A DNA stretch of 64,000 nucleotides from Fusibacillus kribbianus (GTDB taxonomy: Bacteria > Bacillota > Clostridia > Lachnospirales > Lachnospiraceae). The translations under genes and the position numbers were made by a program. Shown here one piece after another: positions 1 through 8,337 of this stretch. Positions within the stretch are counted from its first letter, which is position 1. Every line of letters starts with the position of its first letter. The DNA lies in NCBI RefSeq assembly GCF_030053595.1, contig NZ_JASGBQ010000002.1, forward strand, positions 210,431 through 274,430, read 5' to 3'. The notes beneath the pieces are model-generated. The model saw nothing but the letters and a program-made list of their open reading frames with translations, had not been told where the DNA came from and made no database searches.

Positions 1-22
1 CAAATATCCCCGCATCCTCCAT
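1..22 (-). CDS. possible 5' end of the gene after the radical SAM protein (partial)
   Basis: An ATG at 22-20 or 15-13 on the minus strand follows a purine-rich GGGAGAGAGGGG stretch and stays open to the window edge. Radical SAM proteins of the type encoded just upstream are often followed by a DUF4130-type DNA repair partner, so this may be its start. Only a few codons are visible, so identity is a guess from context. Confidence 0.25.
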
Positions 23-43
23 CCCCTCTCTCCCGCCTTATCA

Positions 44-82
44 AAAGGCAGGCTGCATCAGAGCTGTCCCATGGCTGCCTTT
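44..82 (-). terminator. weak hairpin over the radical SAM stop codon
   Basis: On the minus strand AAAGGCAG (82-75) can pair with CTGCCTTT (51-44), followed by a short TTTTG. The 5' arm lies inside the last codons of the radical SAM gene. The T-run is short, so it may only partly terminate before a downstream partner. Confidence 0.3.
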
Positions 83-1572
83 CCGAAATCCTCCGCCTCC
101 GCCTCCACGGAAAGCTTCATATCATCAAACAAATTCAGCTGCCGGTAACACTCCGTATGCTCCAGCTCCCAGTTCTTTTTCCGGCTGTCGCCGATGAGTC
201 CGGCTGTAATGCGATTTTCCTCCAGTGCCGTCGGAAACATCTGCTTTCCGTTGAGGATAATAAAGTAATGAGCTCTTTTGAGCACCACTCCCAGCTTCTT
301 CAAATCGAAAAAATCCAGTTTTCCGATTCTCCTGGCCTGCAGGATCCTCCTGGCAGATTTGGCACCGATCCCCGGTACTCTGAGAAGGGTCTCATAATCG
401 GCCCTCATGATCTCCACCGGAAAGCACTCCAGATGCCGTACCGCCCAGTCACACTTAGGATCCAGATAGACATTAAAATTCGGTCTGTCCTCCGATAAAA
501 GCTCTTCAGCCCGAAAGCCGTAATAGCGAAGAAGCCAGTCAGCCTGATAAAGCCGGTGTTCTCTCAGAAGCGGCGGCTTTTCCCCCGGTGCAGGCAGAGC
601 ACTGTCCTCGTTAAGCCCCACATAGGCGGAAAAGAATACCCGCTTCAAATCATACTGGCGGTAGAGCGCCTGCGTCACCATCATCATATGATAATCGCTC
701 TCAGGGGTAGCTCCCACAATGAGCTGAGTGCTTTGTCCCGCCGGAGCATAAGTGCGGATCTCCCTTTGCCGGGCCGGATACCGGGACTGCCCCGGAACAG
801 TCAGTGAAGACTCAACAGTCAATGAAGACTCCGAAGCTGCCGCAGCCCCCGTATCCGAAATCCGTTCCTCTTTTTCCGAAAAAATACCATGAGAAAAATT
901 CTTCACTCCCCATGCCCGCTCCAGACTGGGCGATTGTCCCATGGAAATCCGGGATTCTGATATCTTCCCCTGAATCCGGCGCATGGGCGTAAGGATCGTC
1001 TCCCGGCTTTTATGAGGAGCCAGGGCATGAAGACTCTCTGCGGTGGGAAGCTCCAGATTAATACTCATCCGGTCCGCCAAAAGCCCCACCGCATCAAGGA
1101 TCGATTCGTCCGCTCCCGGAATGGCCTTGATGTGAATGTAGCCTCTGAACCGGTAAACCTCCCTCAGCTTATAAAGGACCTCATAGATCTGCTCCATGGT
1201 ATAATTGGGAGACTTTATCACACCGGAGCTCAAAAACAATCCTTCGATATAGTTTCTACGGTAAAATTCCATGGTCAGACGACAGACCTCATCCGGGGTA
1301 AATGCAGTCCGTACCACGTCATTTGACCGCCTGTTGATACAGTACTTACAGTCATAAATGCAGTGATTCGTCAAAAGGATCTTGAGAAGTGAAATACACC
1401 TGCCGTCCGATGCAAAGCTGTGACAGATACCGGCAGCCACGGAATTTCCCGTGTATCCCCGTTTTCCGCTCCTGCCCACACCACTGGAGGTGCAGGCCAC
1501 ATCATATTTGGCTGCATCAGCCAATATCCGCAGTTTTTCCTGTAATCCTGTGATTTCCTGTCCGATTTCCAT
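58..1572 (-). CDS. putative DNA modification/repair radical SAM protein
   Basis: A 504-aa radical SAM enzyme. The 4Fe-4S cluster motif is C71-x3-C75-x2-C78 and a helix-hairpin-helix DNA-binding motif (VPGIGAKSARR) sits near residues 399-409. This layout matches the family annotated as 'putative DNA modification/repair radical SAM protein', a distant relative of spore photoproduct lyase; its reaction is not established. The start is the ATG at 1572, 6-11 nt after GGAGGG. Residues about 225-270 form a low-complexity insert rich in Ser, Ala and Glu, containing a duplicated SSLTV unit. A promoter was not identified. The family is convincing, the substrate unknown. Confidence 0.85.
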   Translation of the reverse strand: MEIGQEITGLQEKLRILADAAKYDVACTSSGVGRSGKRGYTGNSVAAGICHSFASDGRCISLLKILLTNHCIYDCKYCINRRSNDVVRTAFTPDEVCRLTMEFYRRNYIEGLFLSSGVIKSPNYTMEQIYEVLYKLREVYRFRGYIHIKAIPGADESILDAVGLLADRMSINLELPTAESLHALAPHKSRETILTPMRRIQGKISESRISMGQSPSLERAWGVKNFSHGIFSEKEERISDTGAAAASESSLTVESSLTVPGQSRYPARQREIRTYAPAGQSTQLIVGATPESDYHMMMVTQALYRQYDLKRVFFSAYVGLNEDSALPAPGEKPPLLREHRLYQADWLLRYYGFRAEELLSEDRPNFNVYLDPKCDWAVRHLECFPVEIMRADYETLLRVPGIGAKSARRILQARRIGKLDFFDLKKLGVVLKRAHYFIILNGKQMFPTALEENRITAGLIGDSRKKNWELEHTECYRQLNLFDDMKLSVEAEAEDFGKAAMGQL

Positions 1573-1700
1573 GGGGCCCTCCGATTCCGAATGTATGTTC
1601 TGTTACAGTATAACACTTCAAAGCCGTTATGGCAAGGGTTTTCAGAACGTTTGTTCTTTTTATAAGAAACTGGGAACACAGAGCCATTCTGCCTGAAATG

Positions 1701-1732
1701 AAAAAATGGAGGAAGCATAACGCCTCCTCCAT
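1701..1732 (-). terminator. intrinsic terminator after rubredoxin
   Basis: An 8-bp perfect stem ATGGAGGA/TCCTCCAT with an 11-nt loop, followed on the minus strand by six T. It separates the rubredoxin gene from the radical SAM gene. Confidence 0.8.
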
Positions 1733-1765
1733 TACCGGACAATCATTTTTTGTCTGTGTCCTGTT

Positions 1766-1924
1766 TTATTCCTCCTCAAAGGAATCCTTGCCAACTCCGC
1801 AGATGGGGCATACCCAATCCTCCGGAAGATCCTCAAATGCTGTTCCTGCAGGGATACCGTTATCGGGATCGCCTACCTCAGGATCGTATTCATAACCGCA
1901 GGGGCCGCATACGTATTTCTTCAT
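1766..1924 (-). CDS. rubredoxin
   Basis: A 52-aa rubredoxin, a small one-iron electron carrier for oxidoreductases in anaerobes, often serving oxygen or peroxide reductases. It carries the two CxxC iron-ligand pairs, CGPC near residues 6-9 and CPIC near 39-42, with the usual [11 protein letters not shown] and WVCPICG surroundings, and it has the family's usual length. The ATG at 1924 follows AGGAAAGGTGA. Its own promoter (1963-1991) and terminator (1701-1732) suggest a one-gene unit behind folA. The flavodiiron protein at 52974-54764 carries its own rubredoxin domain, so the partner of this free one is open. Confidence 0.95.
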   Translation of the reverse strand: MKKYVCGPCGYEYDPEVGDPDNGIPAGTAFEDLPEDWVCPICGVGKDSFEEE

Positions 1925-1962
1925 GATTTTCACCTTTCCTTTCTGAATTTTTTATCAAGACA

Positions 1963-1991
1963 AGCATAGCACCAGTCCACCTGTTTTTCAA
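1963..1991 (-). promoter_or_regulatory. sigma-A-type promoter for rubredoxin
   Basis: On the minus strand TTGAAA (1991-1986), 17-nt spacer, TATGCT (1968-1963) preceded by TGC. It lies just after the folA stop and about 40 nt before the rubredoxin ATG. Confidence 0.55.
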
Positions 1992-1995
1992 GTGT

Positions 1996-2484
1996 TCATT
2001 TCCTTTTATACGTATCAAATGAGAAGGAAAGCTCTTCATGGGTAAGTTCTTCCCCACGGCTGAAAAGCTCCCACTGCGGATCCGAATCCAGATCAGGGAA
2101 AAAGGTGTCTGCCTCAAAGTCCTTATGGACCCGTGTCACATAGGCGGTATCGCAGTAAGGCAGAAATTCTCTGTAAATATGTCCTCCACCGGCGATGAAA
2201 ATCTGCTCCGGATCATAATTCTCAAGCCAGGCAAGAGCCTCATCCACACTGTGGACCATGAAAGCTCCCTCCCGTTCAAACTCCAGGTTGGCCGTCAGCA
2301 CCAGATTTGTCCTGTTTTTCAAAGGCCGACCGCCCGGAAAGCTGTCCAGGGTTTTTCGTCCCATGACCACCACATTTCCCGTGGTCTTTTCACGGAAAAA
2401 CTTCATATCCTGGGGCAGATGCCACAAAAGATCACCATTCTTTCCAATGGCCCAGTTTTCTGCAGCCGCAACGATTATCTGCAT
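1996..2484 (-). CDS. folA: dihydrofolate reductase
   Basis: A 162-aa dihydrofolate reductase. It regenerates tetrahydrofolate with NADPH after the thymidylate synthase reaction. Visible hallmarks are the N-terminal AAAENWAIGKNGDLLWHLP segment, the acidic substrate-binding residue D26 in LPQDMKFF, and the NADPH-binding VVVMGRKTLDSFPG segment near residues 38-51. The start ATG at 2484 follows AAGGAGGAAGAAG. It lies 11 nt after thyA, so the two cooperating enzymes are almost certainly co-transcribed. Length and motifs are typical. Confidence 0.97.
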   Translation of the reverse strand: MQIIVAAAENWAIGKNGDLLWHLPQDMKFFREKTTGNVVVMGRKTLDSFPGGRPLKNRTNLVLTANLEFEREGAFMVHSVDEALAWLENYDPEQIFIAGGGHIYREFLPYCDTAYVTRVHKDFEADTFFPDLDSDPQWELFSRGEELTHEELSFSFDTYKRK

Positions 2485-2495
2485 CTTCTTCCTCC

Positions 2496-3326
2496 TTAAA
2501 CCGCCACCGGGATCTTCTCCCCGAAGGGATGATAGCGATAGTCTTTCAGACTGAAGCTGTCTACGGTGAATTTATAAAAATCGGTAACAGACTTATCCAT
2601 AACAAACTCCGGCGCCTCATACGGCTCCCGCTTCAGAAGCTCCTCCACCATGGGAATATGCCGGTCATAAATATGGGCATCGGCGATCACATGGACCAGC
2701 TCCCCCGGTTCCAGTCCGGACACCTGGGCAAACATGCACAGAAGCACCGCATACTGAACCGTGTTCCAGTTGTTTGCTGTCAGCATATCCTGAGACCTCT
2801 GATTCAGGATGCCGTTCAGCTTATTTCCTGACACATTGAAGGTCATGCTGTAGGCACAGGGGTACAGCATCATCTCATGGAGATCATGGTGATTGTAAAT
2901 ATTGGTCAGGATCCGCCGGCTGGCAGGATTGTGCTTCAGGTCATAAAGCACCCGGTCCACCTGGTCAAACATTCCCTCCCGGTACTGATGCTTAACACCA
3001 AGCTGATACCCGTAGGCCTTACCAATGGTTCCCTCTTCATCCACCCAGGAATCCCATACATGGCTGTTCAATTCCGAAACCCGGTTGGATTTCTTCTGCC
3101 AGATCCACAGCATCTCATCAATGGCACCCTTAAAGGCACTCCGTCTGATGGTAATGATGGGGAATTCCTTCGAAAGATCATACCGGTTCACCACACCGAA
3201 TTTTTTGATGGTATGGGCCGGCGTTCCGTCCTCCCATCTGGGACGCACATCATAATCCGTATCCCAGACACCGTTTGCAAGGATGTCCCTGCAGGTATCC
3301 ATAAAGACTCTGTCCGCATAGCTCAT
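2496..3326 (-). CDS. thyA: thymidylate synthase
   Basis: A 276-aa ThyA-type thymidylate synthase, which methylates dUMP to dTMP using methylene-tetrahydrofolate. The nucleophile is probably C157 in LYPCAYS, and the folate/dUMP-binding segment RSQDMLTANNWN follows. The wording around the catalytic Cys (YPCAYS, not PPCH) belongs to the divergent Firmicute branch rather than the E. coli type. The start ATG at 3326 has a GGGGAGGA site. It is followed by folA and preceded by hflX with 15 nt between; dut further upstream supplies dUMP, so the run makes metabolic sense. Confidence 0.95.
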   Translation of the reverse strand: MSYADRVFMDTCRDILANGVWDTDYDVRPRWEDGTPAHTIKKFGVVNRYDLSKEFPIITIRRSAFKGAIDEMLWIWQKKSNRVSELNSHVWDSWVDEEGTIGKAYGYQLGVKHQYREGMFDQVDRVLYDLKHNPASRRILTNIYNHHDLHEMMLYPCAYSMTFNVSGNKLNGILNQRSQDMLTANNWNTVQYAVLLCMFAQVSGLEPGELVHVIADAHIYDRHIPMVEELLKREPYEAPEFVMDKSVTDFYKFTVDSFSLKDYRYHPFGEKIPVAV

Positions 3327-3341
3327 GAATCGTTCCTCCCC

Positions 3342-4577
3342 TTACAGCTTCCCCAGAAATTCCGGAGGAATGTAGCCGGTGACGGCAATTCCATCCTCCC
3401 TGTACTCCTCAGAAAGCACCTGTCCGTATTTTCTGATCAGCTGTATCTTACCCGCCTCCCTATATGGATAGAGCCGTTCCAGATACAGCTTCCGTTCCCT
3501 CAGTTTCTTTGTCAGTATCTCCTTAAGTTCCAAAAGCCCCAGACCGGTCTTTGCAGAAACAAACAAGGTCTCATCGGCCTGAAAATCCCGGAGGACTGGA
3601 AGCTCCGAAAGCTTATCGGCCTTATTAAACAGCGTGATCACCGGTTTTCCCATGACCTCCAGCCTTCGTAAGGTTTCATAAACCGTGTGCATCTGGATAT
3701 CCATGGACGGATTAGAGGTATCCACCACATGCAGGATCATATCCGCATACTTTGCCTCCTCCAGAGTGCTCCGAAAGGCCTCCACCAGATGATGGGGCAG
3801 CTTTCTGATAAAGCCGACCGTATCCGTCAGCAAAATCGATTCCCCGTCAGGCAGCAGAAGCTCCCTGGTGGTCGGGTCCAGTGTGGCAAACAGCTTATCC
3901 TCGGAAAGGACCTCCGCCCCGGTCAGCGTATTTAAAAGCGTGGATTTTCCTGCATTGGTATATCCCACAATGGCTGCCACCGCCTTTTTGTTCCGCTCCC
4001 GCTGTCTTCTGGTGGTCTCCCGGTGTCTCTTCACTTCCGAAAGCTCTGCCTTAAGCACAGAGATCCGTTCATGGATCCTCCGCCTGTCCACCTCCAGCTT
4101 TTTTTCACCCGGTCCTCTGGTGCCGATACCGCCGCCCAGACGGGAAAGAGAGCTGCCGAGACCGGTCAGCCTTGCCGCACGGTATCGGAGCTGAGCCAGT
4201 TCCACCTGGATCTTTCCCTCTCTCGTGGATGCCCTGGCAGCAAAAATATCCAGGATCACAAGGGTTCTGTCCATTACCTTGGTGTCCAGCAGATTCTCCA
4301 GGTTTTTAAGCTGTGCCGGCGAAAGCTCATCGTCGCAGACAATGCCCGTCGCACCCAGCTTCCGGATAAGCTCAGAAAGCTCCCCGATCTTTCCGGTTCC
4401 CAGATAGGTCCCCGGATGAGGTGCTTCCCGGTTCTGGATCATTGTTCCCACCGTGACCGCTCCTGCAGTCCTGCAGAGCTCGGAAAGCTCACGGAGAGAT
4501 TCCTCCGCATCATCGCCGTCACCAGTGCTTATACCCACCAGAACGACCTGTTCTTCCATTTCCCTGATCTCAATCAT
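3342..4577 (-). CDS. hflX: ribosome-associated GTPase HflX
   Basis: A 411-aa HflX GTPase, which binds the 50S subunit and splits stalled or stressed ribosomes. The N-terminal HflX domain carries the glycine-rich GGGIGTRGPGE segment (148-158), a helical linker follows, then the G domain with GYTNAGKS (G1, 205-212), DTVG (G3, 252-255) and NKAD (G4, 318-321). The start codon overlaps the TPR lipoprotein stop in an ATGA, indicating coupled translation. The length is normal for the family. Confidence 0.95.
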   Translation of the reverse strand: MIEIREMEEQVVLVGISTGDGDDAEESLRELSELCRTAGAVTVGTMIQNREAPHPGTYLGTGKIGELSELIRKLGATGIVCDDELSPAQLKNLENLLDTKVMDRTLVILDIFAARASTREGKIQVELAQLRYRAARLTGLGSSLSRLGGGIGTRGPGEKKLEVDRRRIHERISVLKAELSEVKRHRETTRRQRERNKKAVAAIVGYTNAGKSTLLNTLTGAEVLSEDKLFATLDPTTRELLLPDGESILLTDTVGFIRKLPHHLVEAFRSTLEEAKYADMILHVVDTSNPSMDIQMHTVYETLRRLEVMGKPVITLFNKADKLSELPVLRDFQADETLFVSAKTGLGLLELKEILTKKLRERKLYLERLYPYREAGKIQLIRKYGQVLSEEYREDGIAVTGYIPPEFLGKL

Positions 4578-5506
4578 GATTCCTCTGAATTTTCTTGTCC
4601 TGAATTTCTCTGTTCTGTCCTGGTCTTAAGAAAAGCGATCTCATGCTCCAGCTTCCCGTCGGTTCCATAATTCTCCTCATAAGCAGTGAATTTCTCCAGG
4701 GCCGTCTCATAATTTCCCATATATTCGTGACAGACCGCCTCCCCATAGGAAAGCTCTCTCTGTACCGCTCCTTCTGCCCCTGAAAGCCCCGCCTCCAGAT
4801 TCTGCAGTGCCTGCTCATACTGTCCCTTTTCCATATCATACCGGGCTATTTCCAGACAAGCCGATCCGTACCGTTCCGTTTCCTTTTCGTTCTGCTCACA
4901 GTTCTTCAGAATATCCTCGAGAAATACAAGCCCCTCCTCGCTTTTTCCCTGCTCCTTAAGGGTCAGGTAAATATCCTCGCAGTAATCCAGATTCTCCGGT
5001 GCCAGCTCCCGCACTCCAAGAAAAACCGCAACCGCCTCATCCGGCCTCCCTGCCGATATCAGGGCTTTCCCCTTCTTAAAAAGGTATTCGGCATTTTCTC
5101 CGTCCAGAGAGACAAGGGAAGTGTAATCTGTAACTGCCGCTTCATAATTCCCGCTCTGCATTTCGGCATCTGCCTTATACTGGAGAATATCCTCTCTGAG
5201 AGTCCTCTGCCCTGTCTCTCCCAGAAGCCCTAACGCTGTTTCAAAGGCTTCTGCCGCTTCTGTGAAGTTTCCCTCTCTGTAATCAACAATTCCCATAGCC
5301 CGGAAGATGCCTGGCTCCTCCGGAGAAAGCTCCCCTGCTGCTTTTAAGGAACTTCTGGCTCCCGCAAAATCACCACTTTCCAGGGCCTTCATTCCCTGCT
5401 CCACATATTCTGCCGCCCCTGTCTTTTTCTGCCCGCAGGCACAAAGGCAAAGGAAGCACAGACAGACAGCAGACGTCTGTATAAACCTTCTTTTCTGATT
5501 TTTCAT
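4574..5506 (-). CDS. TPR-repeat lipoprotein
   Basis: A 310-aa secreted lipoprotein. A basic N-terminus and hydrophobic stretch lead to lipobox LCAC with C24 as the lipidated residue. The rest is a series of about six tetratricopeptide-like helical repeats (recurring A-x-x-x-G, Y-x-x-A-x-x-x-F/Y patterns), so a protein-binding scaffold on the outer face of the membrane is likely. No catalytic motif is seen. It starts 5 nt after the degV stop with only a weak ribosome site, and overlaps hflX by 4 nt, so translation probably depends on its neighbours. Specific partner unknown. Confidence 0.75.
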   Translation of the reverse strand: MKNQKRRFIQTSAVCLCFLCLCACGQKKTGAAEYVEQGMKALESGDFAGARSSLKAAGELSPEEPGIFRAMGIVDYREGNFTEAAEAFETALGLLGETGQRTLREDILQYKADAEMQSGNYEAAVTDYTSLVSLDGENAEYLFKKGKALISAGRPDEAVAVFLGVRELAPENLDYCEDIYLTLKEQGKSEEGLVFLEDILKNCEQNEKETERYGSACLEIARYDMEKGQYEQALQNLEAGLSGAEGAVQRELSYGEAVCHEYMGNYETALEKFTAYEENYGTDGKLEHEIAFLKTRTEQRNSGQENSEES

Positions 5507-5511
5507 AAGTA

Positions 5512-6381
5512 TTACCGCTTATTTCCCAGATAAAACAATGCCAGAGTTCCGGGGCCGGAATGAGAACCGATGACCGCGCCCACATAGCTGTAAGTAAAAT
5601 TTTTCGGGCCAAATTTTTCTTCGATCAGCTTTGCCAGATACTTTGCATCCTCCAGGCAGTCTCCGTGACTGATAAAAATATCCTCGTTGTCATCCTCGAA
5701 GCCGCCGATGGTCTTTTCCATATTGGCAACCAGTGCCTGGATGGATTTTTTCCTTCCCCGCACATTGCACAGAGACACCAGTTTCCCTTCGTCATCCACA
5801 TGAAGCACCGGCTTCACGTTGATCAGGGTTCCGAGAACCGCCGTTGCCTTGGAAACACGGCCGCCCCGGTGAAGGTGATGAAGATCATCCACCGTAAACT
5901 GATGACAGAGATTCAGCTTGTGCTCCTCCAGCCACTTTTCATTCTCCTCCAGGCTTTTTCCTTCTGCCTGAAGCTTCAGAGCCCTGTGGACCAGAAGGCC
6001 CTGCCCCATGGAGGCGCAGAGGGAATCCACAACAACGATCTTTCTGTCCGGAAACACCTCCCGCATCTCCTCCGCCGCGATCCTTTCATTTTGGCAGCTG
6101 GCACTTAAGCCGGAGGAAAATCCGATGAAAAGAATATCCTTTCCCTCCTCCAGATGCTTCTTCATGGCTGCCGCCACATCCTCCGGGTTCACAGCCATGG
6201 TCGTCGGCATGCTTCCTTCCCGCATCTTCTTATAGAATTCCCCGATCTCCATCTGATTATCCCCGTCGTAAATCACGCCGTCCAGATTGTAAAACAGGTC
6301 CAGTACATCTAATCCATGCTCCTCAATATAATCTTTCGGCAGATCGCAGGAAGAATCTGTCATAATTACGTAATCACTCAT
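5512..6381 (-). CDS. DegV family fatty-acid-binding protein
   Basis: A 289-aa DegV protein. DegV/FakB proteins bind a fatty acid and, in FakB, present it to the kinase FakA for phospholipid synthesis. The N-terminal VIMTDSSCDLP segment and the DDLHHLHRGGR segment are typical of the family. No FakA-like kinase gene is next to it, so its role as a FakB is inferred only. The ATG at 6381 follows GGAAGAGAGAG, and it lies 46 nt downstream of dut. Confidence 0.9.
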   Translation of the reverse strand: MSDYVIMTDSSCDLPKDYIEEHGLDVLDLFYNLDGVIYDGDNQMEIGEFYKKMREGSMPTTMAVNPEDVAAAMKKHLEEGKDILFIGFSSGLSASCQNERIAAEEMREVFPDRKIVVVDSLCASMGQGLLVHRALKLQAEGKSLEENEKWLEEHKLNLCHQFTVDDLHHLHRGGRVSKATAVLGTLINVKPVLHVDDEGKLVSLCNVRGRKKSIQALVANMEKTIGGFEDDNEDIFISHGDCLEDAKYLAKLIEEKFGPKNFTYSYVGAVIGSHSGPGTLALFYLGNKR

Positions 6382-6427
6382 CGCTCTCTCTTCCTTTTCC
6401 TAATAAATATTTTTAACAGCGCCGGCT

Positions 6428-6952
6428 TTATACACCGGTGCTTCCAAAACCGCCGTTTCTAAAGGCGCTGGCATCATCATCCTCTGTGATGCCAAACTCC
6501 ATGAATATCCCCTGAGCAAAACCGCTGCCCGCTTCCAGTTTCAGGATCTTGCCCTCTCTGCTGTCGTTGGTCAGCTTTACAAAAATATGTCCTTCATTGT
6601 CAGAGTAATAATAATCGCTATCCACAATGCCCACCGTGTTGTTGAGCTGAAGCCGGTATTTAAAGCCCAGACCGCTCCTCGGATAGATCTGCAGAACCCA
6701 GCCCATCTCCATGGATGCGCGGATGCCGGTAGGGACCTTGACAGATTCTCCCGGCTTCAGCGTGATATCCACCGGAGTAATAAAATCATATCCCGCCGAG
6801 CCTGCCGTCGCCCGTCTCGGAATGGCCACCCGTTCGTAAGCCTCCTCCCACGGTGCATCCCCGCCGAAGGTATCCAGAAAATCCTTTTCAAACTGTCCCC
6901 GGCTTACTTTTTCAAATTTCGCTATTCGTTTTATGATATGTTCCTGTTTCAT
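6428..6952 (-). CDS. dut: dUTP diphosphatase
   Basis: A 174-aa trimeric-type dUTPase, hydrolysing dUTP to dUMP and keeping uracil out of DNA. Five motifs are visible in order: ATAGSAGYDF, PRSGLG, NTVGIVDSDYYY, an FAQGIF-type fourth motif, and the C-terminal RNGGFGSTG arm. The reading frame extends 34 codons further upstream, but the ATG at 6952 has an AGGAGGAG site 5 nt ahead and is chosen. The protein has about 40 extra residues before motif 1 compared with compact dUTPases. It heads a run ending in thyA-folA, giving a complete dUTP to dTMP supply route. Confidence 0.93.
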   Translation of the reverse strand: MKQEHIIKRIAKFEKVSRGQFEKDFLDTFGGDAPWEEAYERVAIPRRATAGSAGYDFITPVDITLKPGESVKVPTGIRASMEMGWVLQIYPRSGLGFKYRLQLNNTVGIVDSDYYYSDNEGHIFVKLTNDSREGKILKLEAGSGFAQGIFMEFGITEDDDASAFRNGGFGSTGV

Positions 6953-6992
6953 CGAAGCTCCTCCTGTTGTGATACCCAAAGCTTTCCAGGTC

Positions 6993-7020
6993 ATTGTACC
7001 ATGAATTGTGAAGATTGTAA
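6993..7020 (-). promoter_or_regulatory. promoter upstream of dut
   Basis: On the minus strand TTACAA (7020-7015), 16-nt spacer, TACAAT (6998-6993), about 40 nt before the dut start. It could drive the dut-degV-TPR-hflX-thyA-folA run. Confidence 0.5.
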
Positions 7021-7098
7021 CCCCTTGTTTTGCATTTTGGAGATTTTTTACCACTTTTCATAGTTTTCAATACTACATCATGTCTGTGGAAGCCACGA

Positions 7099-7767
7099 TC
7101 ACCAGTCGATCAGTTCAAGCAAACGCTCCGCCTTCTTAAGCCGGAACTGAAACTGCTCATAAAAATCATGATCCGAATCGTATGGCTCTGAGTAAAACAG
7201 CTTCAATACAAAGGTATTCACATCGTTTTTCAGTTTTTCCTCTTCTGTCCGGTCAAAACATGCCTGAAGCTTTTTCTGAAAATCATGCCAGCTTAGAATG
7301 TATTCCTCATTTTTTACAGGCTCCGGCGTATCGATCCATTTTTTCACCTTGATTTTGGCCCTGTTTTCTTTCGGGCACTGGCTTTTCTGGAGATAATAAC
7401 GGAAGCTCCCGCCCTCATAATACCGCCCCAGAGGAAACAGCCTGCAAAGCCCCGGGCGGAACCGGTGGATCTGACAGCGGCCGCTTCCGTCAAGAAATAC
7501 GCAGCTTTCTCCTTCTCCGGACATCCGGATATTGGGAAGAACCAGTCCGTCGACCGTATTCAATTCTATTTTATCCTCAAGAAGCGCTCCAAAGGAAACT
7601 CCAAGCCCTGCTTCCATCCGAAACAGATCAAACGGATCGAGAACCACAGAGCTTCCCATTCCCCGGCAGCAGGCTGAACAGCCATCACAGCCCATACAAT
7701 CCGCCTTTACCAGATCACCTAGCCCATACAGCCTTTGAAGTTCCTCCACAGGAATCTCTCGTTTCAT
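7099..7767 (-). CDS. YkgJ-family cysteine cluster protein
   Basis: A 222-aa protein with a dense cysteine region at the N-terminus: CMGCDGCSACC within residues 24-34, then further Cys in the middle (CVFL, CQIHRF, CRLFPLG). This is the YkgJ/'Fe-S or zinc chelatase' type; metal binding is likely but the reaction is unknown. The frame is open 25 codons further, but the ATG at 7767 follows GGAAAGGAT and is preferred. A perfect inverted repeat sits immediately upstream (7789-7813). The C-terminal half is helical with no recognised motif. Confidence 0.85.
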   Translation of the reverse strand: MKREIPVEELQRLYGLGDLVKADCMGCDGCSACCRGMGSSVVLDPFDLFRMEAGLGVSFGALLEDKIELNTVDGLVLPNIRMSGEGESCVFLDGSGRCQIHRFRPGLCRLFPLGRYYEGGSFRYYLQKSQCPKENRAKIKVKKWIDTPEPVKNEEYILSWHDFQKKLQACFDRTEEEKLKNDVNTFVLKLFYSEPYDSDHDFYEQFQFRLKKAERLLELIDW

Positions 7768-7788
7768 AAACTTATCCTTTCCTATCAC

Positions 7789-7813
7789 AAAATACAACCA
7801 CTTTTTGTATTTT
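7789..7813. repeat. 9-bp perfect inverted repeat before the YkgJ-like gene
   Basis: Arms AAAATACAA (7789-7797) and TTGTATTTT (7805-7813), separated by 7 nt, lie 22 nt before the start codon of the cysteine-cluster gene. It could be an operator or an mRNA hairpin; there is no T-run typical of a terminator. Confidence 0.6.
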
Positions 7814-7887
7814 ACTACAGATTGCCTGAATAGAAAAGACATATCCTTTTCCCCGGCTCCTGAAAAGCCGAAAATCGCCTCCGGCGC

Positions 7888-7916
7888 TTGAATTTCCGTC
7901 CGGCTTATGCTATGAT
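7888..7916 (+). promoter_or_regulatory. promoter of rnpB
   Basis: TTGAAT (7888-7893), 17-nt spacer, TATGAT (7911-7916), preceded by TGC as in an extended -10. The predicted transcription start near 7923 coincides with the P1 helix of RNase P RNA. Confidence 0.75.
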
Positions 7917-7921
7917 ACCTC

Positions 7922-8265
7922 AGAGCAGGATGAATGGTCGCGGCTGCAGAGCCGAAAGGCCGCAGACGAGGAAAGTCCGGGCTTCACAGGGCAGGATGCC
8001 GGATAACGTCCGGTGGAGGCGACTCCAAGGATAGTGCAACAGAAATGTACCGCCGGTCTCTGACCGGTAAGGTTGGAAGGGCAGTGTAAGAGACTACCGC
8101 CCTCCTGGTAACAGGAGGGGCATATGTAAACCCCATCCGAAGCAAGACCGAACAGAAAGCATAAGACGGCCCGTCTGCTTTCGGGTAGGTTGCTCGAGCC
8201 TGCCGGCGACGGCAGGCCTAGATAGATGACCATTCACGACAGAACCCGGCTTACAGTCCTGCTTA
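7922..8265 (+). ncRNA. rnpB: RNase P RNA component
   Basis: The catalytic RNA that trims 5' leaders from tRNA precursors. The conserved 5' block GAGGAAAGTCCGGGCTTC starts near 7970, and the 3' block GACAGAACCCGGCTTACAG ends near 8256. The ends pair as P1: AGCAGGA (7924-7930) with TCCTGCT (8257-8263). It is read on the plus strand against its minus-strand neighbours, with its own promoter and terminator. The frame that is open on the opposite strand here is spurious. Confidence 0.95.
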
Positions 8266-8303
8266 AAAGAAGACGATGAGCATGCTCACCGCCTTCTTTT
8301 TTT
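8265..8303 (+). terminator. terminator of rnpB
   Basis: Long near-palindromic hairpin: AAGAAG pairs with CTTCTT and TGAGCATGCTCA folds on itself at the tip, ending in seven T. It may also stop minus-strand read-through from the kinase gene on the other side. Confidence 0.8.
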
Positions 8304-8337
8304 CAGCCGTATATCAAAGTGTTTCTCCTGCCTTCCT

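Noticed and set aside
7910..8233. 107-codon open frame on the minus strand
   Set aside because: It overlaps the RNase P RNA gene, whose conserved blocks and P1 pairing are unambiguous.
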